The position numbers and the translations under genes are program-made. A model generated the notes under the pieces. The model searched no databases, was not told where the DNA came from, and saw only the letters and a list, made by a program, of their open reading frames with translations. From Sorangium aterium (lineage in GTDB: Bacteria > Myxococcota_A > Polyangia > Polyangiales > Polyangiaceae), in NCBI RefSeq assembly GCF_028368935.1, contig NZ_JAQNDK010000006.1, forward strand, positions 277,001 through 341,000: a stretch of DNA of 64,000 bases, given 5' to 3'. Position 1 is the stretch's first letter. Each line of letters opens with the position of its first letter. Positions 47,318 through 57,400 of this stretch are shown here, piece by piece.

Positions 47318-47340
47318 GGCGGGGCCCACGCGGCCCCGCC
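47318..47340 (-). terminator. GC hairpin after SIMPL-domain gene
   Basis: GGCGGGGC (47318-47325) and GCCCCGCC (47333-47340) form a perfect eight-base stem with a seven-base loop, 15 bases after the stop on the minus strand. No U-run follows. Confidence 0.55.
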
Positions 47341-47355
47341 ACTTGCGCCGCGAGG

Positions 47356-48273
47356 TCACTTGCGCGGGGTCGCCGGCGCGCTCTCCAGCGCGTAGACGAC
47401 CTTCACCTGCGTGCCGAACGGGACCTCGCCGGACGACACGGGCGTACCGATGTCCGCGGAGTACCCGCCGGAGGCGGCCATGGGGCGGGGGGCGTAGATC
47501 GGGCCCTGCTCGACGACCTCGCTGATCGAGACGACGTGGCCGAGCGAGACGCCCTGGAGCCTGGCGAGCGCCTCGGCGCGAGCCCGCGCGTCCGCGATCG
47601 CCTTCTCCCGCGCGCGCGCCTCGAGCGGGTCGGTCTCGTCGAGGCCGAACGAGACGCCCCAGACGTTGTTCGCGCCGGCGGCCACGGCCGCGTCGAGCAC
47701 CGCCCCGACCTGATCGAGCTTGCGGATCACGACCATCACCGTGTTGCTCACCTGATAGAAGTGCGTCGGCGGAGGCGGCGCTGCCGGCGCCAGGTCGGCA
47801 GGCGGCGGCTTCGGCGCGGGCGTCGGCGTCGGCTTCGGTCCGCGCCCCGCGGGCGCCGCGGGCGCCGCGGCCGGCGCCGCCGGCGCGGGCGCGGGCGCCG
47901 GCGGCGCGTAGCCCATGGCCATCCAGGGCGGCACGTCGGACTGCCGCACGAGCTGGATGGAGTAGTTGCTGGTCTGGATGTCCTTCTCGGCCAGGCCGGC
48001 GTTCTTGAGCGCGGCGAGGATCTCGGTCATGCGCGCCGCGGCCAGCTTCGTCGCCTCGTGCACCGTCGGCGCCATCACCTCGATGCCCATCTGGGCCCGG
48101 GCGACGTCAGGCCTCGCGCTGACGTCGCCGCGGCCGACGACCGTGATGGTGTTGACCTCCGGAGCGTTGGCCAGGGGCGGCGACGCCTGCGCCGCGCACG
48201 CGGCGAGGAGCGGTGTGACCGAGAGCAGGAGCCCGGCGAGGCACGTGCGGGACAGGGAGCGCTGGTTCTTCAT
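47356..48273 (-). CDS. SIMPL (DUF541) domain lipoprotein
   Basis: A 305-residue periplasmic or outer-membrane lipoprotein with lipobox LLAAC (about residue 26). The SIMPL domain is in two halves: ITVVGRGDVSARPDVARAQMGIE with LAEKDIQTSNYSIQLVRQ, and VSNTVMVVIRKLDQVGAVLDAAV with NNVWGVSFGLDETDPLEARAREKAIADARARAEALA. Between them sits an Ala/Pro spacer (about 125-170) not found in typical 230-residue homologues. SIMPL proteins such as E. coli YggE and Brucella BP26 are linked to oxidative stress, but no activity is fixed. Confidence 0.9.
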   Translation of the reverse strand: MKNQRSLSRTCLAGLLLSVTPLLAACAAQASPPLANAPEVNTITVVGRGDVSARPDVARAQMGIEVMAPTVHEATKLAAARMTEILAALKNAGLAEKDIQTSNYSIQLVRQSDVPPWMAMGYAPPAPAPAPAAPAAAPAAPAGRGPKPTPTPAPKPPPADLAPAAPPPPTHFYQVSNTVMVVIRKLDQVGAVLDAAVAAGANNVWGVSFGLDETDPLEARAREKAIADARARAEALARLQGVSLGHVVSISEVVEQGPIYAPRPMAASGGYSADIGTPVSSGEVPFGTQVKVVYALESAPATPRK

Positions 48274-48438
48274 GCCCGTGCAACGCGCGCCGCCCACGGC
48301 GGCTTACAGGGGGGCGCCCCCTCGGCGCTCGCCGCCGCGAGCAGACCGACGGGCCGCTCCCCGAGGCGCTCCGGCGATGCCCGAGGCGGCGGCGTTGCTC
48401 CCCCTCGGCAAGTTGTTCCACGCCGCGCCGGGTGCGCT

Positions 48439-50619
48439 ATGGTCGTTCACGTGCTCACAATACCCAGCGATGAAGAGGCCCTCGGAGGTCTGCAGGGTGC
48501 CACGATCGCCAGCGACCTCTCGTCAAGCATCGGCTACCGCATCGTGTCGCGCGCCGGGGCCGGGGCGATGTTCGTCTCGTTCTACGCGGTCCGCACCGCG
48601 CCCGAAGGCGAGACGCCCGTGGTCGTCAAGATCCTCCGGCCGTCGCTCTTCAGGCAGATGGGTCCGTCAGCGGCCGTCATCGTGAAGAAAGAGGCGGTGT
48701 CCCTCGGCCGCCTCAACGAGCAGGTCCCTCCGACCCCCTTCGTGGTCCGGCTCATCGACACCGGCACGTTCGAGGTCCGCCGCGGCACGAAGGCGCTCAA
48801 TCTTCCCTGGATCACCATCGAGTACGTGCACGGCGGCGTGCAGGGCGTGACGCTCCGGCAGCGGGTGCAGGGGACCATCCAGGCCACGGGCCACGCGTTC
48901 GATCCTGCGCGCGCGACGCGCGCCATCGAGTGCATCACGAGCGGGCTGTCGGCGGTGCACGACGTCGGCGTCGTCCATCGGCAGCTCACGCCGGAGAGCA
49001 TCCTCTGCTGCGGCTCCGGCGACGACGAGCTGTTCAAGATCAGCGACTTCGGCATGGCGCGGCCGCGCGGCATCCGCGAGACGATCATGGCCGGCGTCGT
49101 CGGCAACGCCGGGGTCGCGCCGCCGGAGATGCTGTCCGCGGATCCGAGCACGATCGGCCCGTGGACCGACATCTTCAACCTCGCGTCCGTCATCTTCTTC
49201 CTGCTCACGGGCGAGGAGTACATCATCGCGGAGTCGCAGGCGCAGGCGCTCATGGCCGCCATGGCGCGCGCGCGCCGGAGCATCGTCGAGACGCGGTGGC
49301 TCCACCCCGCGCTGCGCGCCAACGAGCAGGCGTGCAAGTCGATCGACTTCGCGCTCCGCTGGGCGTCCACCGGCGAGGCGCAGGAGCGCCTCCAGGAGGC
49401 GGTGGCCGTGGCCGCGATGCTCTCGCCGTACCTCCGCCCCGCCTCGCCGATCTCCGCGCTGGAGCAGCGGATCGTGGCGAGCGCCGGCGAGCAGCGCGTG
49501 CGCGCCGCCGAGGAGGTCGGTCCGATGACCGTCCCGTCCACGCACCTGAAGGCGCCGGTGCTGCTCAAGGGGGAGCTCGGCCAGACGCTGCTGTCGCCGC
49601 GAAACGCCAAGGCCGCCGAGCGCCCGAGCCAGGACCGCCCGATCGAGGCCGAGATCATCACTGTGCCCCCGCGCGCCTCGCGGGAGCCCGCGCCGCGCCT
49701 GTCGGCGGTCGTCGAGCGCTGGACGTGGAGCGTGCTCCACCACCCGAGCCTCGATTCGGTCATCCGGAGCGTGGCCTGGGACGGCTATGGCCGGTGCCTC
49801 GCCGCGGCCACGGGGGGGCTGCTCTTCTGGAACGGGACGAGCTGGAGCGAGGCGTCGTCCGGCGGACTCCCGAGCCCGCAGGGCGTGCGCTTCGTGCACC
49901 GGATCGGGCCCGGCCGGTGGCTGATCGGCGGCGACGCCTCGACGCTCGCTGTGTACACGACGGGCGGCGTGACGGGCGTCTTCCAGCTGCCGGGAGAGCC
50001 GCAGAGCCACGTCGCGCTGAGCGGCGACCTCGAGGACATGGGCATCCTCGTCTCGACGACGCCGAACGATCCGCGGCCGCTCCTCCACGCGTTCATCGCC
50101 AAGCGCTGGCTGCGGCCGATGCCGGCCGACGGCGTCGCGCTCCTCGCCGCGGTCGCGCGCGTCGAGGACGAGCGGTGGCTCGTCGTCGGCCGATCGAGCA
50201 AGGGCGAGGGGCTCGTCGCGCTCTACGCGCCGCTCGACTGGCACCTGGAGCGCATCCCGGCGCCGCCCGCGCGGGCGTTCGTCGCGTGCGCCGGGCGGCC
50301 CGATCTCGGCGTGGGCATCGCCGTCGGCGCGGAGGGGAGCGTCGTCTGGCGGTACGGGCAGAGCATCTTCACGGAGAACATCGAGCCGCGGCGCGCCCTG
50401 TCGGCCGCGACGATCGACGCGGAGGGGCGCGCCTGGGCGGGCAGCGCGGGGCGCATCTGGGTGCGGCGCGGCGGCATCCCGCCCATGGCGGGGGTGTGGG
50501 AGTGCGTCTGGGAGAACGACGCGTGGGTCGGCCCGGTCGTGTCGCTGTTCGTCGACGGCGAGGTGGTCGTCGCCATCACCGCGGACGGCGGCATCATCGA
50601 GGGCCGCGTCACGGGCTGA
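48439..50619 (+). CDS. Pseudokinase (HRQ) with C-terminal propeller-like region
   Basis: A 726-residue protein. The kinase-like domain (about 20-330) keeps the ATP lysine (VVVKILRP), the DFG motif (KISDFGMARP) and an APPEML segment. However, the catalytic loop reads VVHRQLTPESIL, so the catalytic Asp is Gln; the glycine loop (SRAGAGAMFVSF) is also loose. It is therefore probably a pseudokinase. After a linker (about 355-430) the C-terminal 300 residues repeat short beta units such as DGYGRCLAAATGGLLFWNGTSWSEAS and GRAWAGSAGRIWVRRG, like sensor propellers of the two-component-regulator type. It converges on the SpoIIE operon with 19 bases between stops. Confidence 0.87.
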   Translation: MVVHVLTIPSDEEALGGLQGATIASDLSSSIGYRIVSRAGAGAMFVSFYAVRTAPEGETPVVVKILRPSLFRQMGPSAAVIVKKEAVSLGRLNEQVPPTPFVVRLIDTGTFEVRRGTKALNLPWITIEYVHGGVQGVTLRQRVQGTIQATGHAFDPARATRAIECITSGLSAVHDVGVVHRQLTPESILCCGSGDDELFKISDFGMARPRGIRETIMAGVVGNAGVAPPEMLSADPSTIGPWTDIFNLASVIFFLLTGEEYIIAESQAQALMAAMARARRSIVETRWLHPALRANEQACKSIDFALRWASTGEAQERLQEAVAVAAMLSPYLRPASPISALEQRIVASAGEQRVRAAEEVGPMTVPSTHLKAPVLLKGELGQTLLSPRNAKAAERPSQDRPIEAEIITVPPRASREPAPRLSAVVERWTWSVLHHPSLDSVIRSVAWDGYGRCLAAATGGLLFWNGTSWSEASSGGLPSPQGVRFVHRIGPGRWLIGGDASTLAVYTTGGVTGVFQLPGEPQSHVALSGDLEDMGILVSTTPNDPRPLLHAFIAKRWLRPMPADGVALLAAVARVEDERWLVVGRSSKGEGLVALYAPLDWHLERIPAPPARAFVACAGRPDLGVGIAVGAEGSVVWRYGQSIFTENIEPRRALSAATIDAEGRAWAGSAGRIWVRRGGIPPMAGVWECVWENDAWVGPVVSLFVDGEVVVAITADGGIIEGRVTG

Positions 50620-50638
50620 CGAGCCCGGCGAGCCGCCA

Positions 50639-53098
50639 TCACCGCGGCGCGCGGTACCTGGCCACGACGAGCGTGATGTCGTCGTCCGGGCTCGGGCACC
50701 AGCCGTCGACCTCCCGCAGGATCCGGTCGCGGATGTCGTCGACAGGCGTGTCCTGGGCGGCTTCGACGGTGGAGCAGAGCCGCGAGAGCCCGAACTGCTC
50801 CCGGTGCGCGTTGCGCGCCTCCGTCACCCCGTCGCTGTAGAGCACGAGCAGGTCGCCGTCCTCGAGGAGGAGCTCGGCGTCCCTGGTCATCGCGTCGATG
50901 GACGGCAGGACGCCGACCCACACGCCGGAGCTCGGGATGCACTCGCTCCTCCGCGTCCTCGCGCGGCACACGATGATGTCGTCGTGCGCGCCCGCGAACG
51001 TCACCCGCCCGCCGCGCTCGTAGCGCAGCAGCAGCAGGGTCGCGTGCTCGTCGCGCTTCAGCCGGTCGCGGATGTTGTCGTAGATCGCCCGGTTGAGCGC
51101 CGAGACGACCTCGCTCGGGCGGGCGCTCGGATCCCTGCGGGTCATGGCCGCGACCATGCTCTGGATCATCAACATGACGAGGCCCGCCACGAGCCCGTGC
51201 CCCGCGACGTCGCCGATCCCGAGCCACCCGCCATCCCGCGTCGGGAGCACGTCGTAGTAGTCGCCGCCGACCTCCGCGGCCGGCCGCATCATCGCGGAGA
51301 GCTCGAGCCCGTCCACCAAGAGGTGCGCCGGGACGAGCGTGGTCTGGATGTGCTTCGCGACGAGGGTCTCCTGATCGACCCTCTCCTGCTCCAGCCGCTC
51401 GCGGATCTCCACGTGCCGGACGATCTCCCGGTGCATCGACACCGCCTTCATCGCGGAGCCGATCTGGAGGCGCACCGCGTCGTAGACCGTCTCGTTCGCG
51501 CCGCTGTTGACGAGCGCGATGCCGTAGTGCTCCGTCTCCCCGAACGTGAGCGGCATCGCGACGACGCTCCAGCGCTCCGACGAGCTCAGGAATCCGGGCG
51601 GCGCGAGGCACGCGGACGCGAAGGTCCCGGGCGGCGGCTCCACCTCGCGGCTGTTCTCCATCAGAAAGAGCGACTGCAAGGTGGCGCGCTGGGGGTCGTC
51701 GAAGAGCGATATGGCGACGTGCGTGAGATCCAGCTTCGGCAGCTCCGCCGCGAGCGTGCGCCGGAGGGTGGGCATGCCCAGGCAGGTCGAGAAGAACATG
51801 CCGGTCCAGCTGAGGTTGACCGACGCGCGCTCCAGGTACAGCCGCTTCTCGCCCTCGGCGCGCACGGAGGCGTTGCTGATCAGGACGCGGCACGTGTGCC
51901 AGAGCCGCTCGAGGCGGTCGTCGGAGGCGCGGCCGGGCGCCCGGCCGATCTTCGCGCGGAGCAGCGTGATCGCGCCCTGGAACTGGTCGAGGGCGACGCC
52001 CTCGCGCGCCGCCGCGTCGAGGACGTCCTGGAGCGCCGTCAGGAAGCGGTCCTCCCGCCCCGTCAGCTCCTCCTCGAGCGCCGACAGCAGCTCTCGGGGC
52101 CAGGCCTGAAGCGACGCCGCCGGGACCGTCACGCACCGCGCGAGCGCGCGCTCCAGGGGCTCCTGCTGCGCGGCGACGGAGAGCGGCTCGCGGCGCGGAG
52201 GCGCCCCGGTCGGGCGCGGGAGGGCAGAATAGTAGCCGCAGCCGCACGACTCGCGCCGCGTGAGCTCGACGGGAAGGAGGCTGCACTCCGGCACACGCTC
52301 GCCGCGGAGCTGGCGCACGACGGTCTCGACGGCGAGCGCCCCGAGCTCCTTGATCGGATGGCGGACGGTCGTCAACGACGGCCTGGTGACGCGCGAGACG
52401 GCGACGTCGTCGAACCCGCACACGAGGACGTCGCCAGGGATGTCGACGCCGTGCGCCTTCAGCGTGTCCATCGCGCCGAGGGCCATGTTGTCGTTGCCGG
52501 CGACGACGGCATCGAACTCGACCCTGCGCCCGAGGAGCTCGCGCATCGCGCGGCGGCCGCCGTCGATCAGAAAATCGCCGTACACGAAGAGGCGCTCGTC
52601 ATAGGGGAGCGCGCGCGCCTCGAGGGCCCTCCGGTACGCCCCGGCGCGCAGCTTCGCCTCCTCGTTGTTGGCCGGCCCGCTGATGTAGGCGACGCGCTTG
52701 CACGCGTGATCGTCGAGCACGTGCGCGACCGCCGCCTCCCCCCCGACCGCGTTGTCGACGATGACGCTCGGGATGCCGTCCAGCGCGAGCCCCACGCTGC
52801 ACACGGGCAAGGGCGCGAACGCTCGGCAGAACTCGTGCGCTCCCTCGGAGCCGACGTAGTTGGTGAGCGCCGACGACATGATCACCGCCCCATCGACCGT
52901 CGTCGCGCCGATGAGCGAATAGATCCCGCCCCGGGCGTCCAGCGTGTAGCCCTGGCGGGCGCGCGTCTCGCCGAAGGCCACGATGAGGTTGACGCCGTGC
53001 GCCTCGGCCGCGCGCTCGACCCCGAAGCGCGCCTCGGACTGGTACTCGCCGCAAAGATAGTCGGTCAGGAGGGCGATCGTGTGGCGCTTCGCCGCCAT
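50639..53098 (-). CDS. LacI-type sugar-binding domain fused to SpoIIE-type PP2C phosphatase
   Basis: An 819-residue protein. Residues 7-270 form a periplasmic-binding-protein-like domain as in LacI repressors (TIALLTDYLCGEYQSEARFG, GPANNEEAKLRAGAYRRALE, AVVAGNDNMALGAMDTLKAHG, VCGFDDVAVSRVTRPSLTTVR). There is no DNA-binding headpiece and no signal peptide. A helical and GAF-like middle (about 290-590) follows. The C-terminal 220 residues are a SpoIIE/RsbU phosphatase with all metal motifs (AEVGGDYYDV, GIGDVAGHGLVAG, LLVLYSDGVTEARN, SPDDDITLVV). It should dephosphorylate a partner STAS protein in response to a small ligand. ATG at 53098 follows GGGGAG. Last gene of a three-gene operon. Confidence 0.92.
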   Translation of the reverse strand: MAAKRHTIALLTDYLCGEYQSEARFGVERAAEAHGVNLIVAFGETRARQGYTLDARGGIYSLIGATTVDGAVIMSSALTNYVGSEGAHEFCRAFAPLPVCSVGLALDGIPSVIVDNAVGGEAAVAHVLDDHACKRVAYISGPANNEEAKLRAGAYRRALEARALPYDERLFVYGDFLIDGGRRAMRELLGRRVEFDAVVAGNDNMALGAMDTLKAHGVDIPGDVLVCGFDDVAVSRVTRPSLTTVRHPIKELGALAVETVVRQLRGERVPECSLLPVELTRRESCGCGYYSALPRPTGAPPRREPLSVAAQQEPLERALARCVTVPAASLQAWPRELLSALEEELTGREDRFLTALQDVLDAAAREGVALDQFQGAITLLRAKIGRAPGRASDDRLERLWHTCRVLISNASVRAEGEKRLYLERASVNLSWTGMFFSTCLGMPTLRRTLAAELPKLDLTHVAISLFDDPQRATLQSLFLMENSREVEPPPGTFASACLAPPGFLSSSERWSVVAMPLTFGETEHYGIALVNSGANETVYDAVRLQIGSAMKAVSMHREIVRHVEIRERLEQERVDQETLVAKHIQTTLVPAHLLVDGLELSAMMRPAAEVGGDYYDVLPTRDGGWLGIGDVAGHGLVAGLVMLMIQSMVAAMTRRDPSARPSEVVSALNRAIYDNIRDRLKRDEHATLLLLRYERGGRVTFAGAHDDIIVCRARTRRSECIPSSGVWVGVLPSIDAMTRDAELLLEDGDLLVLYSDGVTEARNAHREQFGLSRLCSTVEAAQDTPVDDIRDRILREVDGWCPSPDDDITLVVARYRAPR

Positions 53099-53115
53099 GA
53101 TCTATCGCTCCCCGT

Positions 53116-53493
53116 TCACTTGTCGTGGATGGAGACGAGGCCGGGGGACATGCGCTCCAGGGCCGCCAGGCTCCGCCGCTGCCACCCGAGCCTCGCGTCC
53201 GTGATGAACCGAACCTTGCACTTGGGGCCATCGCCGGTGACGCCGGCGATGAAGGCGATGAACGCCTTCAGGCAGCTCGAGTTCAGGAAGTACAGCGCGC
53301 GTATGTCGAACTCCACGGCTGCGAGCGAGAGGCGCCGCACCTCGTGCTGGACCTCCTTGCAATAGGCGCCGAGCGGCGCGGCCGCCGCCATGTCGCCCGT
53401 CCCGGTGAGCTTGATACTCAGGCGATCGCCGAGCAGCGCCGGCTCGATGCCGAAGCTGTCCGTGGTGACGCGATCAACCCTTAGGCTGTCCAT
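53116..53493 (-). CDS. STAS-like (anti-anti-sigma type) protein
   Basis: A 125-residue protein whose fold fits an STAS domain: a beta start (RLSIKLTGTGDMAAAAPLGAYC), VQHEVRRLSLAAVEFDIRALYFLNSSCLKAFIAFIAGV, and a final LAALERMSPGLVSIHD. The NSSCLKAF segment is where SpoIIAA/RsbV carry the phosphorylatable Ser. It is divergent from classical family members. It lies between an RsbW-like ATPase gene (20-base overlap) and a SpoIIE phosphatase gene (17-base gap), which strongly supports a partner-switching role. Confidence 0.82.
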   Translation of the reverse strand: MDSLRVDRVTTDSFGIEPALLGDRLSIKLTGTGDMAAAAPLGAYCKEVQHEVRRLSLAAVEFDIRALYFLNSSCLKAFIAFIAGVTGDGPKCKVRFITDARLGWQRRSLAALERMSPGLVSIHDK

Positions 53494-53998
53494 TCATCCT
53501 CCACCGCTCGAGCGGCGCGTGCGCGATGATCGTGAGCTCGTTGCCCTCGATCTTGTAGTCGACGTCGAGCCCTCCCTCGGCGCGGACGCGCGCGAGGCCC
53601 AGGCCGGAGACGCCCTCGACCATCGCTGTCTCCGTGATGAGGTCGTCGTAGTGCTTCAGCGGGTCGCTCGCCGTCTTCAGGTCGAGCAGCCGCTTCTCGA
53701 CCTCTCGCAGCCGCTCCGGCGACGCCTCGTTGCGCGCGCGGATCTTCATGATGTGCGACCTCTCGTCCTCCTCCAGCGCGAGCTCGAGGCTGACGCGAGG
53801 GCCGGTGGAGTATTTCGTGATGTTCTCGGCGAGCTCGTGCGCGGCCATGTAGAACCGCGAGCTCACATTCGCGTCGTCCAGCACGGCGCCGCAGAAGCTG
53901 GACACCAGCCGCAGCACCGCCGTCGCCAGGCGCTCGCTCGGAAAGAAGGTGATGCAGAGGAATAGCGAGGCGCTCTGCGTCGGTTCGGGGGATGACAC
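53474..53998 (-). CDS. RsbW-like ATP-binding protein (GHKL fold)
   Basis: A 174-residue protein. The N-box is visible in FYMAAHELAENITKYSTGP (E..N) and a weak G motif occurs in AMVEGVSGLGLARVRAEGG. An insert of about 40 residues between them (ARNEASPERLREVEKRLLDL) is helical. It may act as kinase or sequestering partner for the STAS protein encoded next. GTG at 53998 is the longest start, but no clear ribosome site precedes it. First gene of the operon. Confidence 0.78.
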   Translation of the reverse strand: MSSPEPTQSASLFLCITFFPSERLATAVLRLVSSFCGAVLDDANVSSRFYMAAHELAENITKYSTGPRVSLELALEEDERSHIMKIRARNEASPERLREVEKRLLDLKTASDPLKHYDDLITETAMVEGVSGLGLARVRAEGGLDVDYKIEGNELTIIAHAPLERWRMNGQPKG

Positions 53999-54410
53999 AA
54001 TCTGTTATGTTACGCCGCCCTGGCGCAGGATCCAACCACTAGTTCCGCGGGCGGCGCGGCTTCTCTCGTGGCTCTCGTGATTCCCGTGAGGGCGAGCGCG
54101 GAACGGAGAGGGCGCCCGGAGCGAGCTCCGCCTTCGCCATTGAGCTTCCGATGTGATGCGGTTCTCACCTCGGAATGTGATGCGCTTCGCAGTTCGAGCG
54201 GCGGCGCACTTCGCACCAGGGCATAACGCGACGCGTTGTCCGCGGCGGAGTGGCATGCTCGTTGATCCTGCTCGTCGATGACGAACGTGGCGTCCATCGG
54301 CGCCCAGGTGTGTCCATGGATCCGGTGCGGCCACCGCGCCCCTCGCGCACATACGCCTTCACCTGAGGGAAAGATCCCGCCGGGCGACCCTGCAAGGAGG
54401 GTATTGCTGA
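53999..54410. other. Divergent promoter region
   Basis: About 410 bases between the partner-switching operon and the DNRLRE-cytochrome-dehydrogenase gene. It should hold both promoters. Nothing else was recognised. Confidence 0.45.
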
Positions 54411-57400
54411 ATGAAACAACGACGCTTCTCGCTCGGGCCGCCCTGGCCACTCGGGCTGTCGCGCCGCCGCCCGCATCGCTTGGCGGCGATGACGGGCCTC
54501 CCTTTTCTCGTGGTGCGCGGCGTCCTGGCCGGCGCCGCCGCGGCGGCAGCGGCCATCGGCTGCAGCACCGCGCCCGGGACGGAGGGCGAGCCCGGGCGCC
54601 CCGCCGGCGCGAGTCACGGTGTCGGAGAGGGCGATTCGGTGGCGCTCGGAGCGGCCCCAGCAGCGCTCTCGAGCGATGGTGCGGTGTGCGTCACCATCCA
54701 GCGTGGAGCTCTCGGCACGGTGAGAGATGCGACACTGTGGCAAAACGCTCCGGGGTGGAACGACTCCGCATCTCCGAACCTCTCGACGGGGTGGGCCGCG
54801 GGCGCCGGCCGCCGCCGGTCTGTCGTGTACTTCGGGCTCTCTCCCGTGCCGGTCGGCGCGACGGTCCTCTCTGCCTCGCTGGTCTTCCATCAGACGTACG
54901 CGGTGGAGAGCAGCGCTGTGAGCGTACACCGCGTCACGATCCCGTGGGACGAGCGCACCGTCACCTGGTCGAGCCTCGGGGACAGCGGCTTTGAAGGCGA
55001 GAGCGCGGCGACCATCGCGGCCGAGGCGGGCGTCGGCGCTCGGGCGGCGGACGTGTCGGCGCTCGTGCAGTCGTGGGCGCTCGGGACGGCGCGGAACGAC
55101 GGCGTGCTGCTCGCCGAGGGCGACGAGGAGCGCGCCCACACGACCTACCTGAGGAGCAGCGAGATCGGCAGCGCGCAGGAGCGCCCCAGGCTCGACGTCT
55201 GTTACGTGACCTGCTCGGACGGGGTGATGAACGGCCTCGAGGTGGGCCTCGACTGCGGAGGGCCGCGCTGCGCTCCCTGCACGGGCGCGACGGTCGGCAC
55301 GTCGAGCGCCGCCGTGTCGAGCGCCGCCGCGTCGAGCGCCGCCGTGTCGAGCGCCGCCGTGTCGAGCGCCGCCGCGTCGAGCTCGACGGGCGCGTCGAGC
55401 GCGGCGGGCGATCCGTGCGCCGGCGCGGCCGCGCTGCCGCCCGATCCGCTGCCGCCCGCGCGGCTCTCCGAGACCGGGCTCTACGCCGACATCACGACCC
55501 GATCGCGGGCGGCGGGCACGCGCGAGTTTCGTCCTGCTTACGAGCTCTGGTCGGACGGGGCCGCGAAGCGGCGCTTCGTGTACCTGCCGCCCTGCTCCAC
55601 CGTCGACACGAGCGACATGGATCACTGGTCGCTGCCCGTCGGCGCGCGCTTCTGGAAGGAGTTCCGCGCGGAGGGCGTGGCCGTGGAGACGCGGTTCATC
55701 CACCGGTTCGGGCCGGGCATCGATGACTGGCTGTTCGCCGCGTACGCGTGGGATCCTGCGAGGAACGACGCGTTCCTCGTCGAGGAGGGCGTCGAGGACG
55801 CGCGCGGGACCGCGCACGACATCCCCCGGACCGCGGACTGCTGGGAGTGCCACGGCAAGCTCCCGGAGCGCGTCCTCGGCTTCAGCGCGCTGCAGCTGAG
55901 CCACGATGGACCGGGCGAGACGATCGCGTCCCTGAGCGACGCCGGGTGGCTCACCGTCCCGATGCGGGGAGGGGTGCGCCCGCCGGGCGACGCCCGGGCG
56001 GCCGCCGCGCTCGGCTATCTCCATGCGAACTGCGGCAATTGCCACAACAGCACAGGCGTCGCGACCCTGCGGACACGCCTCCTCGCGGCGAACACCACGG
56101 TGGAGAGCACCGATACGTACACGACCGGCGTGCGCGTGACGCCCAGCTTCTGGGAGCCCGGCGCGCTCTACCGGATCACGCCGGGAGATCCCGAGTCGAG
56201 CGCCGTCGTGCGCCGGATGGAGAACCGCGGCTCCAGGGCCCAGATGCCCCCGATCGCGTCGGACGCCGCCGACGCGGCGGGCCTCGCGGCTGTCCGCTCC
56301 TGGATCGAGGACCTCGGGCCGCCGCCCGAGGCAGGGAGCGGCGGCGGCAGCGCAGGCAGCGGCGCAGGCGGCGCGAGCGTTGGCGTCAGCAGCACGAGCG
56401 CGAGCTCCGGCTCCGGCGCCAGCAGCGGCGGCTCCGGCGCCAGCAGCGGCGGCTCCGGCGCCAGCAGCGGCGGCTCCGGCGCCAGCAGCGGCGGCTCCGG
56501 CGCCGCGTGCGCCGGGGTGCCGCGCCTGAAGCTCACGCAGGTCGCGGCCGGCCTGGCGACCCCCGTCTTCCTCGCCAGCCCGCCGGGCGACCGATCGAGG
56601 ATGTTCGTCCTCGAAAAGGACGGCATCGTCCGCCTGATCAAGGACGGTGTCCTCCGGTCCACCCCGTTCCTCGAACTCCGGGGCGGCGCCTCGTGCCCGC
56701 CGGCGCGGCCGGCGAGCGCGAACCCGCTCGTGTGCGCGCCCAGCCCGACCGCGGAAGGCGGGCTGCTCGGGATGGCGTTTCACCCGGGCTACGCGAGCAA
56801 CGGCAGGTTCTGGCTCTTCTACACCGCCGCGCCGAGGGGCAACGTCACGATCGCCGAGTTCCGCCGCTCGGCCTCGAACCCCGATGTCGCGGACACGTCG
56901 GCGGGGAGCGTGCCTGTCCGGACGCTCCTTGACGCGAATCACGGCGGCTGGAACCACGTGGGCGGCACGCTCGCGTTCGGCCCCGACGGCTACCTCTACG
57001 CGTCCGTGGGCGACTCGGCTGTCACGCCGTATTCGGCCTCTCCGGCCAAGGACCTCTCGTCTCCGCTCGGCAAGATCCTGCGGATCGACGTGGACAGCGG
57101 GCTCGGCCCTTCAGGCAACCTCTCCGGCGCGGGCGTGAACCCGCTCGTCTGGGACTACGGCCTGCGCAATCCATGGCGCATCAGCTTCGACCGGAGCACC
57201 GGGGATCTCTACATCGCCGACGTGGGACAGAACGCGTGGGAAGAGCTCGACATCGAGCCCGCGCGCACCGGGCGGCGCAATTACGGGTGGCCGGCGATGG
57301 AGGGTGACCACTGCGTCGCCGCCGGGTGCTCCCGCGTCGGCGTCGCGCCCGCCGTGGAGCACAGCCACTCGAGCGGGGAGGGCGGCTCGATCACGGGCGG

